A stretch of DNA of 64,000 nt from Macropodus opercularis (Eukaryota; Chordata; Actinopteri; Anabantiformes; Osphronemidae): contig CM061098.1 in the NCBI GenBank assembly GCA_030770545.1, forward strand, positions 10,585,001 to 10,649,000, written 5' to 3'. Position 1 is the stretch's first letter, and each line of letters begins with the position of its first letter. A model generated the notes under the pieces. It ran no database searches and had not been told where the DNA came from. It was given only the letters and a program-made list of their open reading frames with translations. A program made the translations under genes and the position numbers. This document shows, piece by piece, positions 13,101-27,100 of this stretch.

Positions 13101-15274
13101 CGCCTTTAATCAGCTCATATTCTGTTTATTATGCTGTGAAACGCTAATTGAGAGCAAGCTCCCCCTCGCGCTGTGTGCGATAATTCTGCTGACATGTTGC
13201 CAAAGAGGTGCACATGTACTCGCTGGTGCTCAAAAACAAACGCTCTCTTGCTTTCACACTCACACGAGAGGCTAAATCCAAACCACATTGGCTACAAGTT
13301 TCAAAATCTCCCTCTGAAGAGTCAGCTGATGAAATTAGATGCCACGTTGCCAAATAACACTTGCGACTCTTGTTTTCAAAAGCGTAACTGTAATATAGTG
13401 TGGCGTGTGACATGGCCCACTCTAAACAGAGTTTAAATAAATGCCAGTCAAGCAGTCACTGAAATAAAATCAATGAGTCGCATCAGACTCCATTAGATTT
13501 GCCTGTGTGTGCATTAGAATGCAGCTCCCTGCTTCAGCCTGCTGCGGGTCTCTATTAAAAGCTGCTGTATGTGGCCCTGTCTGCTTCCAGTCTGCTGGTC
13601 GGGGCTGCAGGGTGTATCTATAGGGAGATTAGTGACCTTCCGCTCGCTCAGTGGGCTCCGTTAGTTTTAGGATTTACCATTGTCATGACAGGCGGGTGAG
13701 CAGCTTTGCAAACAGTGACCCACAAGCTGAGCATGTGGGAAAAGTAAGTGTGAACCTTAGTGACAAACATGCTGACAATTAATTTACCTAACAATGCCGT
13801 TACTGAGCAGACGGAGAGATGGATCGTTTGATTCATCAGCTGATTAATGGAGAATTGCTGCGTAGAGCTGAAAAGCCGTGTGTAAAGAGCATGTGTAACC
13901 TCTGCTCAGTGCTGAGATGAAAGACAGGCCACAGCAGTGTTTTGGTTCCTTATTGGTTTTGTTTTTTCAGGAGGCGTAAAAACCGACGAAAGATCTCGAT
14001 CCAGTCAGTTCAGTGAAGGGAGGGGGGCGATGAGGAGTCTGGGCAGGGGACTTCCCTGCCAAGGGTTGCCAGATGTGCGACCTGGCCGACCGTGCTGTGA
14101 TAAGAGCGACAGCTGACCCTCGGCTAGAGGCACATGGGACGTTTGATGAGAAGGTGGTGTGTACAGTGGAACGCATCGGTGGAGATGTGAGAGAGGAGAA
14201 ATCCTGACCAATACACAAATGATAAATAAAACCTTCAGGGGGAAACGCTGCTCCTCATGTGCAGTTCACATGTGGAGTCAGACGATCGGCCCAGCAGAGA
14301 GGTTCCTCCAGGCATCCATGAGCAGCTGCTCACTCAACGAGACTTTTATCCCCGTTTCCATCACTAACAGGCTCCGTAATAAAACCAGTGTGTTTCACTT
14401 TCAGCCTCGTCTCACTCAGCGCTACACCTCTCCGTCTGGGTAATTATCTCGCGTGCGTCGAGTCGGGTTGTGCAGGTTGACCAATTTGTACAGTGCTTAC
14501 AGGAGACAGGAAAAGTGGTGACAATTTATTAGCCAAGGGTGTATTTTAATAGGCTGCAGGTGCTGCATGACACCATTGCTCCCACTGGTGAAGAGGCTTT
14601 TTTGCTCGGGCTCTGATTTTGAGATGCCGTCGGTGACCTGACGGCAGGTTGTCTGTTCAGCATTACACCCCCCTGAGTGCGGCAGAAAAAAAAGGGCCAC
14701 ATGTTGATCTGTGTTGTTTTAACCCTCAGGGGAAAGGGAAGAGGGCTGATAAGGATCTCTGTGGTTTAGGCCAATTCCTATTGTGTGTGTGGGTGTGATG
14801 TGGTGATGATGATTAAACATCTGATAAGTCAAGGCAGGAGAGGAACTGGGAAAAAAGTGTGACGAAAAGAAACACAATTTACTGCAACCCATGTACAAAT
14901 ACATTGTTTATATTGTTCTACACACACAACGTGTTTCTAAAGTATCGGGTACGGCAGTAAAGTCATTAGAAAGTAATAGACGTATTGATTTATTTCATGG
15001 GACTTGTTGATACGTCTCTATTACAGGAGATGAAGTATTCAGGCCTGCAGTCGACACAGGACCACCACAACCACGAGGCTTATTTCTTTTCATCTCTTCG
15101 CCTATGGCATCAATTATTATCCTGAAAAATGACCCCTGTGTCCAACAAAATGATGGAACTCACATTAGGACATAAGTTTAAGCCCCCCCCAACTCCCCCC
15201 ACACCTCGGAGGCGAACGTAAAAGACAGAAGAGGCTGCAGAGGAACAGACCTCTTCAGTTACAGTGATAAATGG

Positions 15275-15279
<5 letters not shown>

Positions 15280-15357
<78 letters not shown>
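15280..15357. repeat. (GT)n microsatellite, about 39 units
   Basis: Uninterrupted TG/GT run of about 78 bp, the longest simple repeat in the window. Pure tracts of this length are typically highly polymorphic and can adopt Z-DNA. Confidence 0.98.
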
Positions 15358-15359
<2 letters not shown>

Positions 15360-16944
15360 TCAGGAGCTTCTCCATAAAGTAGCTATAATGGGAACAGCAT
15401 GATTTGGTTTAGCAAAAGACAGCAGAGGATGTCTATAGAACACGAGGTAAAATAAGAAATACTGGACCTGCTGTTATCGGTAAATCCTCACTACAGGCTC
15501 AACAATCAGTCAAGTGACTGATAATTGCATCACATCAGCTATAAAAAACAATATCCAGAGACTGAAGCAGTTAGTTTCATCATCTCTGTTCTACAGCTTC
15601 AAACGCTGTGTGCGTGTTGTCTGCAGCACAGCTCGTACATGGAGGTGACACGTTCGCTCCTAAACGCTCCTGTCAGGTTGTTTTAAGTCCTGCAAATGAT
15701 CTTTGACTCTGTGCTCCCTCAGCAGCTATTTAACCTTCCCGACCACTTGCACCGGCGGGACGTCTTCAGGCTTGTAGCCTCTGCATGACTTTTTGAAGTG
15801 CAGATGATCCTCATTGATCCAGATTGGGAAATGTAAAAATCAGTAAAGGTTCTGACTTTGATGAGCTGTGCTGAAGTAATCTGACTTTGATTAACTCCAC
15901 TCTCTAATGTAACTTTAATGACTGTCTTACATATTCAGACAGACGCTAGCACAGCAAAGGAAGAGGATGATCCTTCAAGAGAGCCAAAGGAAAAGTGAGC
16001 AATCAAAGACAGTTTGTCTTCCGCAACATGTTGGCATAGATGGAAAGCGACGAGGAGAAGAGAGGGAGAATCATTTAAAAAGTCTCCGCCAATCTTCCCA
16101 GGCTGTTTAGAAATGTGAAGTGATGTTTACGCTCTTCATTGTTATTATTTGCAGGTGGAGATCAGTGTGTTGCTCAGTCTCGTCTGTCCCTCAATTCTAA
16201 CTCTAACCAGCTACTGCACTGTGAGAAAGCGCCTCCTTCCCAAATAATAGCGTTGTTCTTCTAATAGTTATAAATCAAGTCTGGATTGGACTGTCCATTA
16301 AAGTGCAAATGTTCCCGATTAATGGATGATCTGTTATGTGGAGCCTTGTTTACGGAGTGGAAGGAGTCTCAGCAGAACAACAGGACTGTAGATATGGGTT
16401 CCTTATGTCGCTGTCAGACACCGTCCGTGGATGAAGAGTCGTGTTTTACGTTAGAGCTCGGCTGCCAACAGGCTCCCCCTTGTGTCCACAGTCATTTAAA
16501 TGAAGGATCCAAGACGCCTTCTGTGGACTGCGTGATCTGTGAGTGTGAGCGTCTTTACGACTTCCAAACATCCATCTTTTTCTGCACAAGCCAGCGTCTC
16601 TGGCCACCTGCCCTCGAACCACGCTCCTCATCTGGCGGAGAGCGTCCCTCCTGGGTAAATCACGCGCCAGGACGACGTGTGCGTGTGTGAGTGAGGGTTG
16701 TGAGGTTAATGTAGGAAGAAAACCAGCCACTTGCAGTACAAGGACAATGTGCGTCATGTGAACTCTTGGATGCAGGGTAGTGAACTGGCCTAGACCGTGT
16801 GGAACGACAATCAGGTCATGTTGAATTCGTGCTAAATGGTCTTTCTGCCATGCTTGTGTTATTTGGTTGCATTATTTTTGCATTATCCAAATGGGTTTTT
16901 TTTGTTTTTTTTTATTTGCCAGGTTCCGTGTTTGCTCCTACGTC

Positions 16945-16983
<39 letters not shown>

Positions 16984-16990
16984 CGTCGTC
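16945..16990. repeat. (TGT)n trinucleotide array
   Basis: About 12 to 13 units of TGT/TTG passing into TCG units at the 3' end. It lies directly upstream of the GAGGACA-type dispersed repeat. Confidence 0.95.
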
Positions 16991-17000
16991 CTCAAGAGTA

Positions 17001-17165
17001 AGGACGTTTTTGGAAAGCGAGGACATTGGGCTGCTCATTACTCTTCAAAGAGCCGTTTAAAGGTCCGTACTGGGCTTTAGGGTTATAGCTACAATTAGGA
17101 ATAGGTTAAGGTTGGGTTAAGGGGCTGGGATTAGACATGTGGCTGCGATGGTTAAGGTCGGCTTT
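17001..17165 (-). repeat. Degenerate GAGGACA/TTAGGG-like dispersed repeat
   Basis: Contains GCGAGGACATT, then TTTAGGGTTATAGCTA, AGGTTAAGGTTGGGTTAAGG and GATGGTTAAGG. This order matches a repeat I know from fish introns, often linked to GT/CA arrays, with GAGGACA ends and TTAGGGTTA-like interior. A second copy in opposite orientation is at about 37639-37765. Exact ends are uncertain. Confidence 0.6.
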
Positions 17166-18136
17166 AGTGGCAACAAAGTGCACCAGGTCAGAGAGGATCC
17201 TTATGAGCATGGAAGTGTGTGTGATTTATGGTTTGCAGGAGGTTTATTTTGATTGGAGAGCGGAGACGTTGGCAGGCAGCTGGGTATGCCGCTGATTAGC
17301 TCAGGATCGAGATCACACACATCCACACACTCTGGTCTCATGCATCATATGCAGACATACGTTATTCATGATCGCAGACACTTGCGCGCGGAGGAAATTC
17401 ATTTAGCTGTTATTCTTCCCATTAACTGGTCTTTTTTCTCTGTGTCTTCCTCATGTCTTCGTGACGTTGTCTCCGTGGTCCACCGCTCCTCATGTCAGGT
17501 ATGTGGTTCAGATTTCATTTCCCCTTCATTCCTTTCCCTCCCTATCTTTCCTTTTTATCGTACGGCTCCATACTCCTAATTGTCCAATCACTGGCCCCGT
17601 GCTTCCCCCAATGTGTCAAACCATCGCTTTGTCAAGACATTCAACACATGAGAACGAACGACCTCCATGTGTCTGCAGCGCTGGTATCAATTGGGCATAT
17701 ATGAGTACGGTGCATATATTCTACTCACATTGACAAAGTGCCAGTAAATATCATTAATCACAGTCTTGTTTTCACTCTGACTCTGCCATGTGGAAGTGAT
17801 TTGTGTTTAACTTTTGGGCCCTACAACGTGTTCTCCTCCTTCAGTGTCTTTTTTTAAAGTTCTGCACAGAGTTGCTTACATGGTGACTGTGCAGTTATTC
17901 ACCGTGTCTAAAAATACATCCTGCCTCCTTCCCTGTGTTTCCTGTGCAAGAGCAACACTTTTAAAGCCTGATTAGTGTTGGTCAACTGTACGTGTTTGTA
18001 CATCTGAGCACGTGGTAGCGAACCGTTAAGCACTTCCTGATGCTACATGCTGGGGTTGTCTTCCCCTCCAACCACCTCTCAGAGATGGCTCCTGTGGTTG
18101 GGGCTGGAGCAGTCAAGAGTTCAGGCTGTCTGTTGG

Positions 18137-18188
18137 TGGGGTTCTGGGGAAAGCAGATTAGTGGGGGGGGGTTCTGGTGAAGCAGATG
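18137..18188 (+). repeat. G-rich direct duplication
   Basis: A motif of about 20 bp (GGGGTTCTGG followed by GAAGCAGAT or AAGCAGAT) occurs twice, with runs of four and about ten G between them. The G runs meet the simple pattern for a G-quadruplex on the + strand. Confidence 0.6.
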
Positions 18189-21100
18189 CATCCGGCTCCC
18201 TGGACTATCTGCTGTCTGCCCTGCGGTGACTCGCCAGTGACGCAGCTTTATCACGTCTCCGGTCTTCGGTTGCGCACAGTGGGATAGTGTGAATAGATAA
18301 GCGCGTCGACTTCAGCTCCGGGTTTAATGTTGGTGACACATGTAATCGTGGCCGTTTGCAGTCTGGAGCATGGAGAGCTCAGAGTCAGAGAAGGCGTCTG
18401 ACGTGCGGACAGCGCAGCTCACCGCCAGCTTTCCTCGCCTTCCGTTGTTATTTGACAAAGCAGGGAACAAGAAACGTGACTTTTGGCTGTGAGTTGATGA
18501 CATGTAGCAAACCTGACGTGGACTAGAGCTTTGTTAGGCTGTTTGGTCCACGGCATCGTTCTTCTGCCCTCTCATCCTGTAGCGATGCTTGTATCATTTT
18601 GTTTCTTTGGCTGCCAAGATCTATAAAACTGATACTGTTACAATGCAGTTTATAACTGCACTAACTGTTATGATGTCATTGTGTATGAACTGTGACCGTT
18701 CCACTGTAGAGTCACTGTCTGTGTAGCTGAAGTCAGATGATGCTGTTTCTCAGTGAAAGCCTGGTTTCCAGACACTTCAAAAGAATACACATACAGTACA
18801 ACAACAAACTCCGAGCTCAGCCTTTGCAGCCGCTATTGGGTACTGACTGTAGAATCCAAACAAATGCGATAAAGCAAACAGGACCCCCTCCTGTAGCCCA
18901 ACGGATGCGTGCTGGGGGGGCACAGCTTGGCCTGCTGGGGGGGCTTTAATGTGCCGGGGAAGCGTCACACTGGAATGCTTTACACAAACACTGCTGTGCC
19001 CCCGTGTGTGTGTGTGTGGTGAGGGGTAGAAGTAGAAATCGGAGCGTGAAAGGTATCGCCCACAAGCCTGCGTTGTGGTTGTCAGTGAAAACAGGCCTGC
19101 AGCAGCTCGAAACCATGAGGATCTGGCTCGTGTTTTTACAGGTTTGCCGAAATCACTGCCTCTGCTTGGATTTCTTCTATTCTTGTTGCAGTAGTAAGTT
19201 GTGAGTTAGTGGACACAAACTGCGATTGCACAATTTCTAAAAATGTCCCCGAGCAGAACAGAGCACATACATCTGCTTCTGTCCATGTAACTTAAAACAG
19301 CTCTTACCTTGCTGTAAACCAAATTTAAATCCCTCCTTTACTGTTACTATCGCTCACGTATCTCTCCAGGACTGTTTGCGGTCAAACACTCGCATGTGCA
19401 CATTGATACTTACTGTAGCATTGACCTCGATTAAAACAACATGAGTCTATATTAAACACGTTATTAAATTATTTTGCTGATACTTTGTTTGAAATGCCAG
19501 ATTTATTAATGTTTCAGTGATTATAGAAAATGAAAGTGTTGACAGTGATGCTGGCCGGACCCGAGAGGAGAGAGCTTGTGTTCTGGCTGTTTTGTAATGG
19601 AGGAATTGCTGATCACGTTACATACAGTAGATCTGAACCCATGAAAGCCAGTTTGAACTTTAAATCGTTCTTGAAATAATAAAAAACAACAGATCTGGTT
19701 TACATTATCTACATTATATGAAAAATCACGGCATATTATCTTAGACGCAACCTTGACTATCCTCGAGCAAATCCAGCCCCAGCTCTGTGCACATGCTTTG
19801 TGTAATGGTCTATGTTTACACGCGTTTTGTGTTTTTCATTCATTTGTTGTTGTTGGACTTGACTTTCTTTAGATACAACCACTACCAACTTCATTAGCCT
19901 TGTTTACATCGTTGTGTAAGCATCTCATGAACCGGGGAACATTAAGTCACAGTAAAAACAAGGGGAAATGCTTTATTTTTGTCAAATGTGTAAATTATTT
20001 TCCGTTTTGTTGTTTTTAGTTTCTTGACTCAGTTGGTCGTGTGTGTTTTCATGCCTGTTGGCAGCCAGACTGTTGGGTTTGTGTTTACAGCTCCTGCCAA
20101 GCACATAAAGACCCACAGAGTCAGAAAGAACAACCTCGATGAGACACAGAGGAATAAGAAGGATGAAACATGTGCCTTTATTAATGTCTTCATTTTCTTT
20201 CTAAACAATCATTTTTAGTGCCTGATGATGAAGTCGTGACAGGGGAGGTAGACACAGACCGGGCGTAAGTAGAAAAACAGAAAGTGACCAGGTTCTCCAC
20301 GAATCGACCTTTCTCGAATCAATCCCGTGGCTTTTACTGTCAGATTAAAGCAAGTGGAATAATGTGCATGGGTAAATGGATTTTCTACACCATTAAAGGA
20401 TTAAAGTCGACTTATAGTCTATATTATTTCTTAATGTCAACAAATCCCATAGGCAGACAAAAACCAGCAATGAACTGATTGTCGTGAAAACACGTAGCTC
20501 ATTCCTTGGTTCCACCTTGACCTGACGTCATGAAGAACACAGGCTCTGTAGTTTATGCTAAGCTGGTCGCTCACTGTCCTGCTGCGTCAGTACTCACATG
20601 GTGTCAAATCAGCAGGTAGCTTCCCTCTAATTAAATGTGATTGTGCAACAATTGCAAAAGTATGCTTCTGTTTATGGAAATGACTAAGATGTTGCCAATT
20701 TTTAATGTCCCGCAGTAATCAAAACTTCTTTTCCCTTCCTAAAGCACTGGAACAAATCCTAAGGCTATGTGAACGACGGTAGGCAGGAATCAGAGTGATG
20801 TAATGCACAGGTTCGCACTTCCAGTAGATGCGTGTGTCTCCAGATTCTGTCGTTCTCTCTGCATTATGAATGTTGCCAATTTTGCAGCAGCGGACAAATG
20901 GTCCTGATTAATAAAGTGTGGAGGCATGTGAAGTTGACTAAGCTGATTGTGAAACATTACACGGCCACACAATTTAACTGCGTGTTTATACAGCGCACTG
21001 ACAAAGAAAAACATTGAAGGGGGAAATTAACCCCAGTGCCTTTAGAACGACACACTTGCTCAGCAGCCATTTATAACCATCTGTTCTTTCTATCGCTCGA

Positions 21101-24100
21101 TGTAAGTAATCCTTAGATTTCATGGAAATGGCCTTGTTCTGCAATTTTCATTCTTCAACTCTGCTTATGGTGTCATGTCAGAAACAGTCAGCTCCCCGCT
21201 GAGACATTAGATGGAAAGGCTAAACAATATCTGAGCCTCTGCTCATTTTCCCCGGCCTGTGGTTGGAGGATGAGCTGGAAAGAGAGACGGAGAATGAAAA
21301 GAGACACTAAGTGAAAGTAACAAAACATCAGAACCACGTCCTAATGTACTTCACTCGTCTCACCTCAGTAATGCATCATAATAATACATTTAGTAGAATT
21401 ATCACGTTTGTGACAGCTTCAACTTCATGAGAAATGATGACGCTGTAAAAGGAGAATTACCCTCAGACTGACATAGACTGCACTGACTAATGAGGTGACA
21501 GGAATCAAATGTGAGCTAGATGACAACGAACAGCAGAAGGCAGGTGTGGAGCTCTGGCACAGAGCTCAGCGCTGATGGATGTGGTGAAAAGCCCACTACG
21601 CCGTGTGAGCAGGGTGGAGCTCCTGCTGCTGTCTGCTGGACTGGGCGTTGTCCTATATACATTTCCCTTCAGGGCTCCGTAAATCTCAGCCCACCACCCA
21701 AATGAGACACTTTGGGTGTCGCTGTGGAACCTGAGATAATTAGAACCGATTTCTCCTAATGTCATCACTTTCACACTCACATAATATCGTGTCCTGAGCT
21801 TCTCTGGCGTCTGCATTACATTGTCTGGTATTTACGGCTTTAAAATCAAGTGCATATTTGGAGCAGTATTGTCCATTGTCAGGAAGGATGTAAGTAAATG
21901 TCGGGCAGCCTGATGCTGTGTGAGATGGTTCGGTGATGTGGTAACAGAGCTGAGTTCTGCTGTAAAGCTTTGGCTCCTCAGGCGATTAAAACATTTCTGA
22001 TAAACATCAAAATAAAATCCGGCCAGAGCCTCATGTTGGGACATCAATACAATATTGTGTGTGTGCTAATACAGTATGTTTAAAATTAGTAACGGCCCAG
22101 AGTTTTCCATGTTTGGGAAGCAGCTCACAGTGGACATGATGTACAGAAGGCCTCCATCGCATAATGTAAATCCAAGTTGGGTCTTTTGCCAACAGTGTCG
22201 TGTTCATTTCTAGGCTCCAATGAGTTGGGTTTGACAACACTGTGCCAAATATGCGTCAACATTTGCGTTTTGGAGAAAATCTCTTTTCTGGGATGATTAC
22301 ACAGCCTGTGAATTAAAACCAGCTGTGCCGGAGCAGTTGTGCCTGAGCACCAGTAAATAGCCCGACGCTCTCGCAGGCGCTCACTCACGCCTGATTATGA
22401 GTTCTTGCTCCTCGTTCGTCTAACACTAAAGATATGCTCGATGACATATTACTTCCAGAACTACAAAGAGAGCGGCGGGCGGGTTTGAAAGCGGGTCGAA
22501 CGCTGATGCATGGCCTTTATTTAGCAGGGACACATGAGCCGTTGCTGCCTATTATAGGAGCAGGTCCCTGTACTCGCAGTGCAATTTGTTACCAGTTATT
22601 TGTACAGTAACTCAGGCTTTTCTTAAACACAGATATTGGCGCTGGTACGCACACCCCCACTTCATCACCTTTATGCACAAAGCACCAGAGAGGCATCAGC
22701 CGGTGGCCTCCTCCAAGCACCAAGGCTGTAAAAGAGGCCCCTTACTTCTCTAACGCGTAGCTACAGACGTAGAAAATGTGACATCTGATTAAGTAAGTTC
22801 TCTGCGTTTGGATCAAGTCTTTTATTTGAGTACCTTCATTTGTCACCGATGGATGTTAGGATACAGAGCAGCTGTTGCCGTCCGCCATGAACCGAAAGAA
22901 ATCGAGCGTCGCAGACACGATTTCAGAGACGTTAGACACAGACGGCAGGGGAAGAAGAAGAGAGGCGGCGATAAAAGACGCGGGATGGAAAATGCAGGTT
23001 GCAGCGTAGAAAACGTGCAGGAATGCCAACCGTTAGGAAAGCGCACAGCAAAGGGGGAAGCAGTGGAACAAGGAGAATAAGTGTCTTTGGTCAGCTTAGC
23101 CAAACGTGGTGCCAGGTTCACTTTAACGGGCTGCTCACCGTCGGCCAGAGACCGCAGAGCCAGGGCTGCTGATGTCACTGTTCATTGCTCTCCCGCTCCC
23201 GCTAATTTGACTTTGAGAATAACATTTCACAACCTGCTTTTATCTATTAGAGTTACTTTGTTTATCCCAGTTTATATAAAAACACACAGCGAAGTACTGT
23301 TGCTGACAAAGGTCACAAATAACAGATGCAACCTGAGTCGTAGCAGCTCTAATGGATTATCATGCTCAGACAGTTATTGAGCATTTGAAAATTTAAGCCA
23401 GCCTCTCTCTTCTTTTCTAATAAGAATCGAGTGAGATGAGGTAACATTATATTTATCCAGATGTGTCTTTTAAAAGGACACATGTTGAGCTTTTTATCAC
23501 TCAGCACATTTTAATATTCATAAGTTTGGCAAAAGAATAAACCGATTAGAGGCAACATCTGTCACGGTAATCAATGACTTATTCCGAAGTAAAACGAATC
23601 CAGTTCTGATCTAATGCAGCAGGTGATGCAGATAGTGAGCAGAACATTTTAAAGCTTGGCTTATGACATTTTCGGTACTGGAGCCTGTGTTCTTATTGAA
23701 ATTAAGTTTTTATTTCATTTTCCATGTGGTTCTTTTAATATTGATCCGTGGGGGGAAAAACTTTAAAGCGCCGTCGCTGCTGTGTGGGAAGGATGTGTTT
23801 CGTCCTCCCTGTGGGCTGACGAGTAATGCAGGAGCATGTGCTACAGTTTGATCTTCATGTCAGGCGACTCCCGTTCGGGCTGCAGGTCAGCTCGGCCCTG
23901 CCTCCGCCCCGCAGGGAGAGAGAGACACCTGATCTGAGGTCCTGCCTCGCACGGTTAACTAAGTCCACACTCGCAGGTCTGGAATGAAATGAGGTCACTG
24001 AGCCAAAGCTATTTGTGTGTTTTAGGAAAGTAATAGAATAAGTATAAGTGGCAACATGTTCCTCCTTCATGGTCTCCATCGTTCAGTTCATTCCTAATTG

Positions 24101-27100
24101 CCTGTCTGTCAGTTAGCTCACTCTGTCATCGTAGATTTCAAAGAGTCCTCATGGCTCGAAAACAAACCTAAAAGCATGAGGTAAGATTCTCTCCTATGTT
24201 CGATCAAACATGGGCTCAAACGTTAATTCCACTCAGACCGGCGAGTGTGTTTGCTTAGTTTAATTTGAATAGTCCAAAAACAGGAACGTGTCCTGGTCAA
24301 CACGTGCAGATCATAAAATACATCCCACCTTGGACGTGAGCCCCGGTCTGACAGGTGTAAACGGTCTCCACCCTAAACGCCAGCGTTTCCACCGGGCTGC
24401 GTCTGAAGTCGTTAAACAAGCGACGGGGACAGTTAATGCTTCGCTAAAAAACAGGCTTTGTCTGATTCCCGTAGAGCTGGACTTGGCTGCTAGCAGAGAG
24501 GCAGTTTAAATAACGATTAGCATGTTTAGACGGAGCTGATGTGTCTACGCTCTGCTCCAGAGCTGCTCTGTTACTCAGCAGGAACTGTCTAGACTTCAAA
24601 CACCGCTCTGCGGCGGAGATGAGGCCAAGAGATTTGTAGTTTTTCTAGTTTACACTCTAGATAATCCATCATCACGATGTGTCATTTCTGCACTTCGCAG
24701 CCTTTTACACGTCCTAATTACTTTATATTGCGTAGTGTTTGTTGCCTGGGCTCGGTTTTCCTCCAGCTCTGCTTCTCTCCGTCTGGCAGGCCTACAGAGG
24801 AATTCCACAGCAGATTATTCGTCTTTGTCATCCGTTGTTGTGGCAGCCACATAAAGTAGTCTGTGACTGAAGGCCGGAGCAGTTTTCATTATGGATAGCA
24901 GATTCAAAATGCTGATGTTTGCACATCTACGTTGAATTTACTGCGATCGTATTATGAACCGCGTTGTGTAGATGGATTTTTATGTTGGGGCTCCATGACC
25001 TGTGTGAAGTTCTTTCTCTGTGTTAACGGAGGTTTAATCACTAAACCAACACGCTTCTGCCAGCGCATTATGCTCACTTCAGGACCTGTCAGAACAAATG
25101 CACTGTTTACACCAGTAAAATATGAGTCTTCGAAATGAAAAACGAAAAAGCCACGAGGCGAGAGTTCAGAATGAAAAGTCATAACCTTAGTTTTCATAAA
25201 CTTGTCAGTTTCAGCCAACGAGGAGCACGAGATAAAAGTTGACGTCTCCGGCCCCCGACTGACGGACGGTGAGGTGTTGCCACAGTTTAGTAAATACTGC
25301 GTCGACATGTTTTAGCCTCATGCTTTCATTTAATTCTACTTGCTTTATTTGCACCTGGAAATCCAGTTTCTCGTGTCCTCCGTCGTGGCTTTGTGTTTTC
25401 CTTCCCTCTGTCTGCCTTTCTCCTGTGAGAGTGCGTCCTGGGCTTTAGTGATGAAAGGGATCTGCTGCTTGTCTGGTTGACAGCTGGCCTGCTCATTTGT
25501 TTTTCTATTTACCTCTGCCGACCTGAATCGACACGCGCTGGCTGGTGCCTTTCGCCGGTGTGGGCTCCTGCGGCTCAGATGTGTGAAGACACGCAACTCC
25601 CATTAGATCTATTAGCTTTGTTACATGTGTTCTGGGAATCCTTGTGCAGAACTTTCTCTGTGCGTGTGAGTCATCGAACCCGATCGTAACGAGATGTGTC
25701 AGTTCATCAGGTATTTACTCCAGCAGGCGTTAAGTTCATCTAGTGATGTCTGGGATCCTGGCATTTAGGGGCATTTTGACAGCAGTGGTATTTCAGTGTG
25801 GGAAGCTCGGAACCAGCCATGTCTGATACTGATAACATGGCTAAACATGACAAACCTGAGAACTATAATATTCAGCCCAGCAGGGAGCGTCTTCCAGCCG
25901 TGAGTGGCACGTCTTTGTCTTTCCTCTGTCTGTCCTCGGGCGTTGGGACAGGTTTGCTTCAACAGAAAATGAGCTGAGGTTACGTGGCCTCCTGACTCCT
26001 TAACCCTCGCTGACTTAACCTCTGCCACCGGCTCTATCTGCTTCAGCTGCTAACAGGATGCAGCATTTGCCCCGAGAGGCGGCTGTGAGCTCTGCTCGTC
26101 AGACCGTTCCCACAGTGCGGCTCCCATCCTTCCTCACCTCTCCGCTCACTGTCTCTCCACTGCTTCATTGAATTACATCGTAGTAGACTGAGACTCCTCC
26201 CGCTGTTCGTCGTTAGCGTCGGCTTCTGCAGGGCTGATCATGGCGATGGTGATGGTGGTGATGATGTGGGAGCAGGAAGAATCAAGAAGCCTTGTTAGTA
26301 AACAAGTGCTGATGGCAGAAGCCACAACTGTGTCAAATGTTCTGCTGAGTGGTTTGTCAAAAGTGTGTGATCTCCTTCTTTCCTGAGATACAATAGAAGA
26401 GATTTCTATACTATTTCTCTCTGATGCTGTTTCATAGCAGCACCGTGAAACCTGAACCATACTTCTGCTCCACAGTCGTCTCTGGTGTTGTTTAGTTGTT
26501 TCTACTCTCTGGGGACCGTTGCAGAAGACGTGCAGCCAGTTTCGTCTCTGAGCGTTGTCCATCTCTTCCATTGTGAACTGATTTGATCCGTTCAGTTGTG
26601 GTCTGTGTGCTGTACTTTCTAACAATGCAAGTCTCCACAGGACAGTAAAGTCAGCCGCACTGATCAGCAGATGAAACACGGAGCTTTTAAAAACGAGCAG
26701 ATCAAAGCCAGATCCTCCGTTCTTGGAATAAATGGAAGATTCTTTGTTATCTTCCTGTGGATGGTGAAACAGGGATGGTTGTTGGTTGTTTGTGGTGCTT
26801 TGTTCTCTCATCTTTGTGTTCGGAGGCCCTGCAGCCTCAGATGGTGATGGTCAGTTCGTCATGTTTCCTCGTTCCTGTTTTTGTTTTGGCTTCATGACAT
26901 CACTCGCTGAGTTTACGTCTTATTGAGTATTATTCACAATTAGATTATTGGGACCTAAAAGTACTGTTATTAACAGTTATTATTAGTCGTCAATTTGTAA
27001 ACGTATATATTATATTATTATATATTGTAAATAAATGGAAAAGGTATAAAAATTCTCGATCCTTGAAAGACAACTCACTTTATGATTACAGTTTTACAAG

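Larger units (their letters stand above)
10131..26172. other. Non-coding DNA with simple repeats
   Basis: No exon or RNA gene was recognised. The stretch holds the long GT array at 15280-15357, a TTG array near 16945, one copy of a dispersed GAGGACA-type repeat (about 17001-17165) and a G-rich duplicated motif at 18137-18188. Open frames of up to about 180 codons (for example 11331-11873) lack family resemblance and have competing frames on the other strand. Most likely a continuation of the long 5' intron. Confidence 0.5.

Noticed and set aside
14042..14062. Short inverted repeat GGCAGGG / CCCTGCC.
   Set aside because: Seven base pairs only; expected by chance and no surrounding structure.
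18210..18232. Possible upstream collagen exon end reading VCPA followed by GGTGAC.
   Set aside because: A stop lies shortly upstream in that frame and the preceding residues do not resemble the conserved linker with Cys-x-Cys-Pro.
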